Below, in pieces: positions 29,668 through 38,596 of a stretch of 64,000 nucleotides of DNA. A program made the position numbers and the translations under genes. The number at the start of each line of letters is the position of its first letter. Positions within the stretch are counted from its first letter, which is position 1. This DNA comes from Vibrio ordalii ATCC 33509 (GTDB taxonomy: Bacteria; Pseudomonadota; Gammaproteobacteria; Enterobacterales; Vibrionaceae): contig AEZC01000134.1 in NCBI GenBank assembly GCA_000257205.1, positions 1 through 64,000 on the forward strand, given 5' to 3'. Below the pieces are notes generated by a model, which saw only the letters and a program-made list of their open reading frames with translations, made no database searches and was not told the DNA's origin.

Positions 29668-32343
29668 ATGTCTGACATGAAGCATGACGTAGATGCACTG
29701 GAAACTCAGGAATGGCTAGCCGCCCTTGAGTCAGTTGTACGTGAAGAAGGTGTAGAACGCGCTCAGTTCTTACTTGAGCAAATTCTAGATAAAGCACGTC
29801 TAGACGGTGTTGATATGCCAACCGGTATTACCACCAACTACATCAACACCATTCCAGCTGCGCAAGAACCAGCATACCCAGGTGACACAACGCTTGAGCG
29901 TCGCATTCGCTCAATCATCCGTTGGAACGCGATTATGATCGTTCTACGTGCATCGAAAAAAGACCTCGATCTTGGCGGCCACATGGCGTCATTCCAGTCT
30001 TCTGCTTCGTTCTACGAAACATGTTTTAACCACTTCTTCCGTGCGCCGAATGAAAAAGATGGCGGTGACTTGGTTTATTATCAAGGTCACATCTCTCCAG
30101 GGATCTACGCACGTGCGTTCGTTGAAGGCCGCCTAACGGCTGAGCAACTTGACAACTTCCGCCAAGAAGTGGATGGCAAAGGTATTCCTTCCTACCCACA
30201 CCCGAAATTGATGCCTGAATTCTGGCAATTCCCGACCGTATCTATGGGTCTGGGTCCAATTTCTGCAATCTATCAAGCGCGTTTCCTCAAATACCTTGAT
30301 GGCCGTGGCATGAAAGACACTTCTGAACAGCGTGTATACGCGTTCCTAGGTGATGGCGAAATGGATGAGCCAGAATCACGCGGTGCGATTTCATTCGCCG
30401 CTCGTGAGAAGCTTGATAACCTATGTTTCCTTGTTAACTGTAACTTGCAACGTCTAGACGGCCCTGTCATGGGTAACGGTAAGATCATCCAAGAACTTGA
30501 AGGCCTATTTAAAGGCGCAGGTTGGAACGTTGTTAAAGTGATTTGGGGTAACAACTGGGATTCTCTACTGGCGAAAGACACCACAGGTAAGTTGCTTCAG
30601 TTGATGAACGAAACCATCGATGGTGACTACCAAACATTTAAAGCGAAAGATGGTGCTTACGTGCGTAAACACTTCTTTGGTAAATACCCAGAAACAGCGG
30701 CACTTGTTGCTGACATGACTGACGATCAAATTTTCGCGCTCAAGCGTGGTGGTCACGAGTCTTCTAAACTGTACGCCGCCTTTACTAACGCTCAAGACAC
30801 GAAAGGCAAGCCAACCGTGATTCTGGCGAAGACTGTTAAAGGTTACGGCATGGGTGAAGCGGCAGAAGGTAAGAACATCGCTCACCAAGTGAAGAAAATG
30901 GACATGACTCACGTGCTGCACCTGCGTGATCGTCTTGGTCTGCAAGATCTTCTGACAGATGAAGCTGTGAAAGAGTTGCCATACCTAACATTGGCAGAAG
31001 GCTCGAAAGAGCACGAATACTTACACGCTCGCCGTAAAGCGCTAAAAGGTTACACGCCTCAACGCTTGCCTAAGTTCACTCAAGAACTTGTGATTCCAGC
31101 GGTTGAAGAGTTCAAGCCTCTGCTTGAAGAGCAAAAACGTGAAATCTCAACCACAATGGCGTTTGTCCGTGCGTTGAACATTTTGCTCAAAGATAAGAGC
31201 ATTGGTAAAAATATTGTGCCAATCATTGCAGATGAAGCACGTACTTTCGGTATGGAAGGTCTGTTCCGTCAAATCGGTATCTATAACCCACACGGTCAGA
31301 ACTATACTCCTCAAGACCGCGACATCGTTTCTTACTATAAAGAAGCGACTTCAGGTCAGGTGCTGCAAGAAGGGATCAATGAGCTGGGTGCTATGTCTTC
31401 ATGGGTTGCTGCTGCAACTTCATACTCGACAAACGATCTGCCAATGATTCCGTTCTACATCTACTACTCTATGTTTGGTTTCCAACGTGTTGGCGACATG
31501 GCATGGATGGCAGGTGACCAACAAGCACGTGGTTTCCTATTGGGTGCTACCGCTGGTCGTACGACGCTGAACGGTGAAGGTCTACAGCACGAAGATGGTC
31601 ACTCGCACATATTGGCAGCAACGGTTCCTAACTGTATTTCTTACGATCCAACATTTGCTTACGAAGTTGCAGTCATCATGCAAGACGGTATTCGCCGCAT
31701 GTATGGCGATCAAGAGAACGTGTTCTACTACCTAACGCTGATGAACGAGAACTACGCAATGCCTGAAATGCCACAAGGCGCTGAAGAAGGTATTCGTAAA
31801 GGTATCTACAAATTAGAAAGCTACGCTCCACAAGGAACGACTGGCTCTAAAGGTAAAGTTCAGTTAATGAGCTCAGGTACGATCATGAACGAAGTACGCA
31901 AAGCGGCTCAAATCTTAAGTGATGAGTACGGCGTGGCTTCTGATGTTTACTCAGTAACATCATTCAACGAAGTGACTCGTGATGGCCAAGCATGTGAGCG
32001 TTACAACATGCTTCACCCTGAAGCGCAGCCGCAAGTACCTTATATCCAAACGGTAATGGGTAGCGAGCCTGCCATCGCAGCAACTGATTACATGAAGAAC
32101 TACGCTGAGCAAGCGCGTGCGTTTATCCCGGCTGAATCATACAAAGTACTAGGTACTGATGGTTTTGGTCGTTCTGATAGCCGTGAAAACCTACGTCGTC
32201 ACTTCGAAGTGAACGCAGGTTACGTGGTGGTTGCCGCGCTAAGCGAACTAGCGAAACGTGGTGATGTTGAGAAATCAGTTGTGGTTGAAGCGATTAAGAA
32301 ATTCAACATCGATACTGAAAAAACAAACCCGCTATACGCTTAA
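29668..32343 (+). CDS. aceE: Pyruvate dehydrogenase E1 component
   Basis: AceE is the homodimeric thiamine-diphosphate enzyme that decarboxylates pyruvate and transfers the acetyl group to lipoyl-AceF. The 891-residue protein has the TPP motif GDGEMDEPESRG... ending near CNLQRLDGP. The transketolase central domain includes IIADEARTFGMEGLFRQIGIYN, and the C-terminal domain is complete. The start follows AGAAGGATAGATCGCC. Codons look highly biased, as expected for a strongly expressed gene. aceF follows after 18 bases. Confidence 0.98.
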   Translation: MSDMKHDVDALETQEWLAALESVVREEGVERAQFLLEQILDKARLDGVDMPTGITTNYINTIPAAQEPAYPGDTTLERRIRSIIRWNAIMIVLRASKKDLDLGGHMASFQSSASFYETCFNHFFRAPNEKDGGDLVYYQGHISPGIYARAFVEGRLTAEQLDNFRQEVDGKGIPSYPHPKLMPEFWQFPTVSMGLGPISAIYQARFLKYLDGRGMKDTSEQRVYAFLGDGEMDEPESRGAISFAAREKLDNLCFLVNCNLQRLDGPVMGNGKIIQELEGLFKGAGWNVVKVIWGNNWDSLLAKDTTGKLLQLMNETIDGDYQTFKAKDGAYVRKHFFGKYPETAALVADMTDDQIFALKRGGHESSKLYAAFTNAQDTKGKPTVILAKTVKGYGMGEAAEGKNIAHQVKKMDMTHVLHLRDRLGLQDLLTDEAVKELPYLTLAEGSKEHEYLHARRKALKGYTPQRLPKFTQELVIPAVEEFKPLLEEQKREISTTMAFVRALNILLKDKSIGKNIVPIIADEARTFGMEGLFRQIGIYNPHGQNYTPQDRDIVSYYKEATSGQVLQEGINELGAMSSWVAAATSYSTNDLPMIPFYIYYSMFGFQRVGDMAWMAGDQQARGFLLGATAGRTTLNGEGLQHEDGHSHILAATVPNCISYDPTFAYEVAVIMQDGIRRMYGDQENVFYYLTLMNENYAMPEMPQGAEEGIRKGIYKLESYAPQGTTGSKGKVQLMSSGTIMNEVRKAAQILSDEYGVASDVYSVTSFNEVTRDGQACERYNMLHPEAQPQVPYIQTVMGSEPAIAATDYMKNYAEQARAFIPAESYKVLGTDGFGRSDSRENLRRHFEVNAGYVVVAALSELAKRGDVEKSVVVEAIKKFNIDTEKTNPLYA

Positions 32344-32361
32344 TTAAGGTAGGAAAGAATA

Positions 32362-33186
32362 ATGGCAATCGAAATTAATGTACCGGATATTGGTGCGGAT
32401 GAGGTTGAAGTTACTGAGATTCTTGTCAGCGTTGGCGACAAGGTTGAAGAAGATCAATCGCTCATTACAGTAGAAGGTGATAAGGCTTCTATGGAAGTAC
32501 CGGCTTCTCAAGCGGGTATTGTAAAAGAAATCAAAGTAGTCGCGGGCGATAAAGTATCGACCGGTTCACTTATCATGATTTTTGAAGCAGAAGGCGCAGC
32601 GGTCGCAGCGCCAGCAGTGGAAGCTGCACCGGTTGTGGCTCCTGCTGCCGCGGCTGTCGCTGAGCTTAAAGAAGTTCACGTGCCAGATATCGGCGGTGAC
32701 GAAGTGGAAGTCACTGAAATCATGGTTGCAGTGGGTGATTCAATCGCAGAAGAGCAATCTCTACTGACGGTTGAAGGTGACAAAGCCTCAATGGAAGTAC
32801 CTGCTCCATTTGCTGGTGTACTGAAAGAGATCAAAGTGGCCGCTGGCGATAAAGTATCGACAGGCTCACTGGTGATGATCTTTGAAGTGGCGGGTTCCGC
32901 TCCGGCGGCAGCTTCTGCTCAAGTGGCAGCACCAGCCGCTTCGGCAGCAAAAGAGATCCACGTACCAGATATCGGTGGTGATGAAGTCGAAGTCACTGAA
33001 ATCATGGTGGCGGTTGGCGATACTGTGAGTGAAGAGCAGTCTCTTATCACCGTTGAAGGCGATAAAGCATCAATGGAAGTTCCTGCGCCGTTTGCTGGTG
33101 TTGTGAAAGAAATTAAAGTGGCGGCTGGTGATAAGGTGTCAACAGGCTCTCTTATCATGGTGTTTGAAGTTGCCGGTGCAGCGCCC
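32362..33186 (+). repeat. Triplicated lipoyl-domain coding repeat in aceF
   Basis: Three imperfect direct repeats of about 280-300 bases encode successive lipoyl domains. The units share the peptides [14 protein letters not shown] and [13 protein letters not shown]. Units two and three are the most alike, which suggests recent homogenisation by recombination. Confidence 0.8.
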
Positions 33187-34230
33187 GTTGCCGTAGCGGC
33201 CCCTGCGCAAGCCGCGGCTCCAGCCGCATCAGCGCCAAAAGCGGAAGCGGTAAAATCAGCTGTGGCAGCACCTGCCGAGTTTGAAGAGAACAATGAGTAC
33301 TCTCACGCATCACCGGTTGTGCGCCGTATTGCGCGTGAATTTGGTGTTAACCTAGCGAAAGTCAAAGGTTCTGGCCGTAAGAGCCGCATCCTAAAAGAAG
33401 ACGTGCAAAACTACGTGAAAGAAGCGCTTAAGCGTCTTGAATCGGGTTCTGCCGCGGTAGCTTCTGGCAAAGGTGATGGCGCAGCGCTTGGCTTGCTACC
33501 TTGGCCAAAAGTGGACTTCAGCAAGTTTGGTGACACCGAAGTACAACCGCTTTCGCGCATTAAGAAGATCTCTGGTGCTAACTTGCACCGTAACTGGGTG
33601 ATGATCCCACACGTTACCCAATGGGATAATGCGGATATCACCGAGCTTGAGAACTTCCGTAAAGAGCAAAATGCGATTGAAGCGAAGAACGATACGGGCA
33701 TGAAGATCACCCCACTGGTGTTCATCATGAAAGCGGTAGCTAAAGCATTAGAAGCATTCCCATCGTTTAACTCTTCACTTTCTGAAGATGGCGAAAGCTT
33801 GATTCTGAAGAAGTACGTGAACGTGGGCATTGCTGTTGATACGCCAAATGGTCTTGTTGTTCCTGTCTTCAAAGATGTGAACAAAAAAGGCATTTATGAG
33901 CTATCAAGAGAGCTGGCTGAAGTATCGAAGAAAGCCCGTGCAGGTAAACTGACCGCTGCAGATATGCAAGGTGGCTGTTTCACTATCTCTAGCTTAGGTG
34001 GCATCGGCGGTACAGCGTTTACGCCTATCGTTAACGCGCCAGAAGTCGGTATCCTTGGGGTATCTAAGTCTGAGTTTAAGCCAGTGTGGAACGGTAAAGA
34101 GTTCGAACCACGCCTACAACTGCCACTATCATTGTCATACGATCACCGTGTGATTGATGGTGCGGAAGGTGCGCGTTTCATCACATTCCTAAATGGCGCG
34201 CTATCAGACATTCGTCGTCTGGTTCTGTAA
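32362..34230 (+). CDS. aceF: Dihydrolipoyllysine acetyltransferase (E2), three lipoyl domains
   Basis: AceF forms the core of the pyruvate dehydrogenase complex and moves the acetyl group to CoA. The 622-residue protein has three tandem lipoyl domains, each with [10 protein letters not shown] and the lipoylated Lys near residues 41, 141 and 235. Ala/Pro-rich swinging linkers separate them. A peripheral subunit-binding domain follows ([23 protein letters not shown], about 315-350). The catalytic domain ends with the active-site [13 protein letters not shown]. Three lipoyl domains match E. coli. Confidence 0.98.
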   Translation: MAIEINVPDIGADEVEVTEILVSVGDKVEEDQSLITVEGDKASMEVPASQAGIVKEIKVVAGDKVSTGSLIMIFEAEGAAVAAPAVEAAPVVAPAAAAVAELKEVHVPDIGGDEVEVTEIMVAVGDSIAEEQSLLTVEGDKASMEVPAPFAGVLKEIKVAAGDKVSTGSLVMIFEVAGSAPAAASAQVAAPAASAAKEIHVPDIGGDEVEVTEIMVAVGDTVSEEQSLITVEGDKASMEVPAPFAGVVKEIKVAAGDKVSTGSLIMVFEVAGAAPVAVAAPAQAAAPAASAPKAEAVKSAVAAPAEFEENNEYSHASPVVRRIAREFGVNLAKVKGSGRKSRILKEDVQNYVKEALKRLESGSAAVASGKGDGAALGLLPWPKVDFSKFGDTEVQPLSRIKKISGANLHRNWVMIPHVTQWDNADITELENFRKEQNAIEAKNDTGMKITPLVFIMKAVAKALEAFPSFNSSLSEDGESLILKKYVNVGIAVDTPNGLVVPVFKDVNKKGIYELSRELAEVSKKARAGKLTAADMQGGCFTISSLGGIGGTAFTPIVNAPEVGILGVSKSEFKPVWNGKEFEPRLQLPLSLSYDHRVIDGAEGARFITFLNGALSDIRRLVL

Positions 34231-34248
34231 GCCAAGTTTAGTGAAAGA

Positions 34249-34278
34249 GAGGGCGGCCGTTAAAGCCGCCCTTGTTAA
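34249..34278 (+). terminator. Probable terminator after aceF
   Basis: A strong stem AGGGCGGC/GCCGCCCT with loop CGTTAAA lies about 20 bases after aceF. The following T run is weak (TGTT), so it may only partly stop transcription into lpd. Confidence 0.65.
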
Positions 34279-34530
34279 CACGAATAATTGAACAATTGGA
34301 TTATGAAGGGTTTTTTCTTAATCGAATTGTCGTCTAGCTCACAGGCTAAATGGATTTACTTTTCACACCATTAACATCTCTGTAAACTGTTGCGGTCTGA
34401 AAATAATTCGTTTTAATTCATTTGTTTTAAGTAATTGGCTCAGTCATGGGTTTAATTCATTGGATTAAACACTAAAAACAACGAGAACACCCACTCAGCC
34501 TGTTAGGGATAATGACTACAAGAGGTCAAA

Positions 34531-35958
34531 ATGAGCAAAGAAATCAAAGCCCAAGTCGTCGTACTTGGTGCCGGTCCTGCTGGTTACTCCGCTGCATTCC
34601 GCTGTGCAGACTTAGGTCTTGAAACAGTAATTGTTGAACGCTATAGCACCCTTGGCGGTGTGTGTTTGAACGTGGGTTGTATCCCATCAAAAGCGTTGCT
34701 GCACGTTGCAAAAGTTATCGAAGAAGCGAAAGCATTGGCCCAGCACGGTATTGTGTTTGGTGAACCACAAACGGACATCGATAAAATCCGCCTTTGGAAA
34801 GAAAAAGTTATCAACCAGTTAACGGGCGGTCTTGGCGGCATGGCGAAGATGCGCAAAGTGACTGTCGTGAACGGTTTCGGCAAATTTACTGGCCCTAACG
34901 CCATTGAAGTTGAAGGTGAAGACGGTAAAACCGTGGTTAACTTTGATAACGCCATTGTTGCAGCTGGCTCTCGTCCAATTAAACTACCATTCATTCCTCA
35001 TGAAGACCCACGCATTTGGGATTCAACGGATGCACTTGAACTGAAAGAAGTTCCTGGAAAACTGTTGATCATGGGTGGTGGTATCATCGGTCTAGAAATG
35101 GCGACGGTTTACCACTCGCTAGGTTCTAAGATTGATGTGGTTGAGATGTTTGACCAACTTATCCCAGCGGCGGATAAAGACATGGTTAAAGTCTACACCA
35201 AACGTATCAAAGACAAATTTAACCTGATGCTTGAAACCAAAGTAACCGCTGTTGAAGCAAAAGAAGATGGTATCTACGTTTCAATGGAAGGCAAAAAAGC
35301 ACCAGCGCAAGCTGAGCGTTATGATGCCGTTCTTGTTGCTATCGGCCGCGTACCAAACGGTAAGCTGATGGATGCTGAAAAAGCAGGTATTGAAGTGGAT
35401 GAGCGCGGCTTTATCAATGTTGATAAGCAAATGCGTACTAACGTTCCTCATATCTTCGCGATCGGTGATATCGTTGGTCAACCAATGTTGGCGCACAAAG
35501 GTGTGCATGAAGGCCACGTAGCGGCAGAAGTAATATCTGGTAAGAAGCACTACTTCGATCCTAAAGTTATCCCTTCAATTGCGTACACTGAGCCAGAAGT
35601 GGCTTGGGTTGGTAAAACTGAAAAAGAAGCCAAAGCAGAAGGCATTAACTACGAAGTCGCGACATTCCCATGGGCTGCTTCTGGCCGTGCTATCGCTTCT
35701 GATTGTGCTGATGGTATGACTAAGCTTATCTTTGATAAAGAGACTCACCGCGTGATTGGTGGCGCTATCGTTGGTACTAACGGCGGCGAACTGCTTGGTG
35801 AAATCGGTTTGGCTATCGAGATGGGCTGTGATGCAGAAGATATCGCTTTGACGATTCACGCTCACCCAACGTTACATGAATCGGTAGGCCTTGCTGCGGA
35901 AGTATTTGAAGGCACGATTACTGATCTGCCAAACGCAAAAGCGAAAAAGAAAAAGTAA
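34531..35958 (+). CDS. lpd: Dihydrolipoyl dehydrogenase (E3)
   Basis: Lpd reoxidises dihydrolipoamide of the pyruvate and 2-oxoglutarate dehydrogenase complexes and the glycine cleavage system, reducing NAD+. The 475-residue flavoprotein has the FAD motif GAGPAGYSAA, redox cysteines C45 and C50 in GGVCLNVGC, the NAD motif GGGIIGLEMA, and the catalytic His-Glu in HAHPTLHESVG. It sits 300 bases after aceF, separated by a hairpin, so it probably also has its own promoter. No PdhR palindrome is seen in that gap. Confidence 0.98.
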   Translation: MSKEIKAQVVVLGAGPAGYSAAFRCADLGLETVIVERYSTLGGVCLNVGCIPSKALLHVAKVIEEAKALAQHGIVFGEPQTDIDKIRLWKEKVINQLTGGLGGMAKMRKVTVVNGFGKFTGPNAIEVEGEDGKTVVNFDNAIVAAGSRPIKLPFIPHEDPRIWDSTDALELKEVPGKLLIMGGGIIGLEMATVYHSLGSKIDVVEMFDQLIPAADKDMVKVYTKRIKDKFNLMLETKVTAVEAKEDGIYVSMEGKKAPAQAERYDAVLVAIGRVPNGKLMDAEKAGIEVDERGFINVDKQMRTNVPHIFAIGDIVGQPMLAHKGVHEGHVAAEVISGKKHYFDPKVIPSIAYTEPEVAWVGKTEKEAKAEGINYEVATFPWAASGRAIASDCADGMTKLIFDKETHRVIGGAIVGTNGGELLGEIGLAIEMGCDAEDIALTIHAHPTLHESVGLAAEVFEGTITDLPNAKAKKKK

Positions 35959-35999
35959 CTTCAACGCTGATGCGTTAAATTGCTAGTTAGTTAAATAGT

Positions 36000-36028
36000 A
36001 AAAACCGCTGAATTCAGCGGTTTTTTTA
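36000..36028. terminator. Bidirectional terminator between lpd and the hapR homologue
   Basis: AAACCGCTGAATTCAGCGGTTT is a perfect palindrome followed by TTTTT. It serves lpd and, being preceded by A residues, may also serve the convergent regulator gene. Confidence 0.9.
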
Positions 36029-36039
36029 TTGCTTATGAT

Positions 36040-36678
36040 TCAAAGACTAGCGAAGTTAAGCCTAGTGATCTTTTTATAGATGCAGAGCATGCTGAGGTAG
36101 CTTTTCACAAGAGCATTCATGCTATCTTCATCTCGTACGCGATTTGCTTGTACAAATAGCGAGTAGAAGATGCCAAGAAAGAGCGTAGCAAGATGTTCTG
36201 GATCATGTTGATCGCACACTTCGCCACGTTCAATCGCTTTGATGAACATATTCTGCACCAAAAGTTGATTAGTACGGTTGGTGGAGACAAAAAGTGGCCA
36301 CACTTCTTCGCGCGTTGAAGCGCTCCATTCAAACCATACTTTTAACCAGTGACAATCCTCAATGACTAGGCTAATCATCTCAGTGGTTAGGTTGGTTAAG
36401 TTATCTTTCGCATGTAAATCTAGGTCAATATTGTCTGCGAGGAAATTTGAAAACTGACGTACAACATGGGTGAGGACGTCGTCGACTAAATCTTCGCGGG
36501 TTGGAAAGTAGTTAAAGACAGTGGCTACTAAAACTTGGGCGATTTCAGCAATATCTGCGTGACCACCTCGGCCTATTCCCCGTGTAGCAAACACTTCAAG
36601 AGCGATCTCCATCAGTTGAAGTTTGCGTTTTTGTGGTGATAAGCGAGTTCTGTGGCGTTTTTCTATCGATGTTTCCAT
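36040..36678 (-). CDS. hapR: LuxR/HapR-family quorum-sensing master regulator, apparently damaged
   Basis: The TetR-fold protein is homologous to HapR, LuxR, OpaR, SmcR and VanT, the regulators that respond to Qrr RNAs at high cell density. The HTH (HADIAEIAQVLVATVFNYFPTREDL, residues 40-64) and the ligand-pocket domain align along the whole length. Three positions that I recall as conserved differ: H9 for Pro, L50 for Ser within the HTH, and L168 for His in LFHGI. The C-terminus reads LCIYKKITRLNFASL, where relatives end soon after IYK. One extra A in the A5 tract (36071-36075) would give YKKDH and stop at 36062. This predicts a one-base deletion and a protein that may be non-functional. Confidence 0.9.
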   Translation of the reverse strand: METSIEKRHRTRLSPQKRKLQLMEIALEVFATRGIGRGGHADIAEIAQVLVATVFNYFPTREDLVDDVLTHVVRQFSNFLADNIDLDLHAKDNLTNLTTEMISLVIEDCHWLKVWFEWSASTREEVWPLFVSTNRTNQLLVQNMFIKAIERGEVCDQHDPEHLATLFLGIFYSLFVQANRVRDEDSMNALVKSYLSMLCIYKKITRLNFASL

Positions 36679-37045
36679 GAGTTGTTAATCCTTGCCAATG
36701 ACTGTTGAATTGAGTTTTTCACTCTAATGATTATTTTGTTAGTTGCTTTAAAGCTTTATGAGTGTACTGCTGCATATGGTTGAGGTCAACGTTTCTAGTT
36801 TGTTTTTTGTGCGATCGTGTTAAATTCCATCGGATTCAATGTGTTTTATTGTACGTTTTATTGATGTGGTGTATTTGTTGTGGGCCTCGCCGCTAGTAAG
36901 AGCTTTATTTCATCATATCCAGAGTGTTGCTAATTATTTAACTATCCTGTGTGGCAGTGGTACTATACGCGCCAAGCTAGTTACGCGACGCCATCATGAA
37001 ACTGCGATGATCGTAGCGTGTCGCATCACCCGAAAAGAGAACAGT
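36679..37045. other. Divergent regulatory region between hapR homologue and hpt
   Basis: These 367 bases separate two divergent genes. Besides the Qrr-like site I recognise no operator with confidence. A reading frame upstream of hpt (from 36839) is open but lacks a ribosome binding site, and its composition is unlike a gene. I treat it as non-coding. Confidence 0.5.
36688..36706 (-). promoter_or_regulatory. Candidate Qrr sRNA pairing site over the ribosome binding site
   Basis: Minus-strand sequence CAGTCATTGGCAAGGAT just before the start codon closely resembles the hapR leader segment of V. cholerae that pairs with Qrr RNAs, with one base fewer by memory. It covers the Shine-Dalgarno AAGGA. 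Pairing would block translation and destabilise the message at low cell density. Confidence 0.5.
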
Positions 37046-37576
37046 ATGAAACATACAGTTGAAGTGATGATTTCTGAGCAAGTGGTTCAGGAACGAATTC
37101 GTGAATTAGGCAAACAAATCACAGAGCATTACCAAGGTAGTGAAGATCTGGTGCTGGTGGGCTTGTTACGTGGCTCATTTGTTTTCATGGCAGACTTAGC
37201 TCGCGCGATCGATTTAGTTCATCAAGTCGATTTTATGACCGCGTCAAGCTATGGCAACACGATGCAAAGCTCACGAGATGTGCGTATTCTGAAAGATCTG
37301 GATGATGACATTAAAGGCAAAGATGTGCTGCTGGTAGAGGACATTATTGATACGGGTAATACGCTGAACAAAGTAAAAGAAATTTTGTCTTTGCGTGAAC
37401 CTAAATCGATTCACATCTGTACTTTACTGGATAAACCTTCACGCCGTGAAGTACCTGTAGAGGTCAAGTGGATCGGTTTTGAAATCCCAGATGAATTTGT
37501 TGTGGGCGTAGGTATCGACTACGCGCAAAAATATCGTCACCTACCTTACATTGGTAAAGTTGTGCCGCAAGCGTAA
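37046..37576 (+). CDS. hpt: Hypoxanthine phosphoribosyltransferase
   Basis: Hpt converts hypoxanthine (and guanine weakly) with PRPP to the nucleotide in purine salvage. The 176-residue protein has the PRPP-binding motif [14 protein letters not shown] and the flexible-loop region [11 protein letters not shown]. The start at ATG 37046 follows AAAAGAGA and gives the family length and N-terminus ([12 protein letters not shown]). It is next to hapR in other vibrios as well. Confidence 0.96.
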   Translation: MKHTVEVMISEQVVQERIRELGKQITEHYQGSEDLVLVGLLRGSFVFMADLARAIDLVHQVDFMTASSYGNTMQSSRDVRILKDLDDDIKGKDVLLVEDIIDTGNTLNKVKEILSLREPKSIHICTLLDKPSRREVPVEVKWIGFEIPDEFVVGVGIDYAQKYRHLPYIGKVVPQA

Positions 37577-37594
37577 TTTTGCCAGCGATAATAG

Positions 37595-37632
37595 AATGCC
37601 CACTAAAATAGTGGGCATTGTGCATTTTTAGG
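37595..37632. terminator. Terminator between hpt and the carbonic anhydrase gene
   Basis: A perfect 11-base stem AATGCCCACTA/TAGTGGGCATT around AAA lies between the convergent genes. The T tract is delayed (GTGCATTTTTA), so strength is uncertain. Confidence 0.65.
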
Positions 37633-37663
37633 TGTTGCTTTTAACGGTAATTAACACGCGATG

Positions 37664-38332
37664 TTATCGACACAGTAATTTATGCTGTGAATTAAGGATT
37701 TTTTCCATCGCTTTTTGATAGGTGTCGTTGACTCGCTCACGTGAATCGCAGCGAACGCCTAAGTATTCCAAACGTCCATCTTCAATACCGTAGACCACGC
37801 CATGCAACTCGACATCTTGGCCGCGCTCCCATGCGTTTTGCAGTACGGTTGAGTTACCTAAATTATACACTTGCTCGGCAACGTTGATTTCGCACAATTT
37901 GTCGGCTTTATCTTGTTCTGGCATTGCATCTAAGTAGGTACGGTGTTTAAGGTATAAGTCACGCACGTGCAGTAACCAGTTGTTGATCAAGCCCAGCGGT
38001 GGGTTATCAATCGCTGCGTTGACGCCACCGCAGTCATAGTGCCCGCAGATGATGATGTGCTTGACCTTCAGTACGTCAACCGCGTACTGCACCACAGAAA
38101 GGCAGTTAAGGTCAGTGTGAATCACTTGGTTTGCAACGTTGCGGTGTACAAATAGCTCACCAGAATAAAGCCCAGTCAAACGCTCGGCCGGAACTCGGCT
38201 ATCAGAACAACCAATCCATAGAAAATCTGGGTCTTGCCCACGAGCGAGTTTTGCAAAGTACTCTGGGCGCTCAGCCTTTATTGATTCAGACCAACGTGAG
38301 TTATTTTCAAAAAGCTGTTTCAGTTCTGGCAT
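37664..38332 (-). CDS. can: Beta-class carbonic anhydrase
   Basis: The enzyme interconverts CO2 and bicarbonate in the cytosol and supplies bicarbonate to biosynthetic carboxylases. The 222-residue protein has the zinc ligands C42, H98 and C101 with D44 of the CxDxR motif (CSDSRVP and HYDCGG). This matches E. coli Can at the same residue numbers. It is divergent from the SulP gene at 38597. Bicarbonate-linked pairing of carbonic anhydrase with SulP transporters is common, so the two may cooperate. Confidence 0.96.
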   Translation of the reverse strand: MPELKQLFENNSRWSESIKAERPEYFAKLARGQDPDFLWIGCSDSRVPAERLTGLYSGELFVHRNVANQVIHTDLNCLSVVQYAVDVLKVKHIIICGHYDCGGVNAAIDNPPLGLINNWLLHVRDLYLKHRTYLDAMPEQDKADKLCEINVAEQVYNLGNSTVLQNAWERGQDVELHGVVYGIEDGRLEYLGVRCDSRERVNDTYQKAMEKILNSQHKLLCR

Positions 38333-38596
38333 ATCACTTCCCTTAAAAATAGTGCAACCGCATCATAGTAATGCGCAAGAATAGGCCTTACTATACACAA
38401 TGTTACAATTCCGTTCTCTTATAAAATGACAAAACACTCACTCATCTGACGAGTTTTCCTAGTAAAAAAATTAAACTGCTTCCATCGCTATTTGGATGGT
38501 CAACAGAGAATCAAACACATGTAAACTAATGGTTAATGATTAGAATGATGATTTGCTACAGTGAGACAACCTATTTTGAGTATGAGGAAAAGCATT

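Noticed and set aside
32362..33186. Three similar blocks that could be an assembly duplication
   Set aside because: Each encodes a complete, diverged lipoyl domain, and three is a normal number for gammaproteobacterial AceF.
32582..33293. Long Ala-rich open frames antisense or shifted within aceF, and similar shadows in aceE, lpd and ffh
   Set aside because: They follow from strong codon bias in highly expressed genes. They lack ribosome binding sites and recognisable domains.
36839..37045. Open frame upstream of hpt that could add about 69 residues to the enzyme
   Set aside because: The family begins at [12 protein letters not shown] with a nearby ribosome binding site. The upstream codons show no homology and lie in the divergent regulatory gap.
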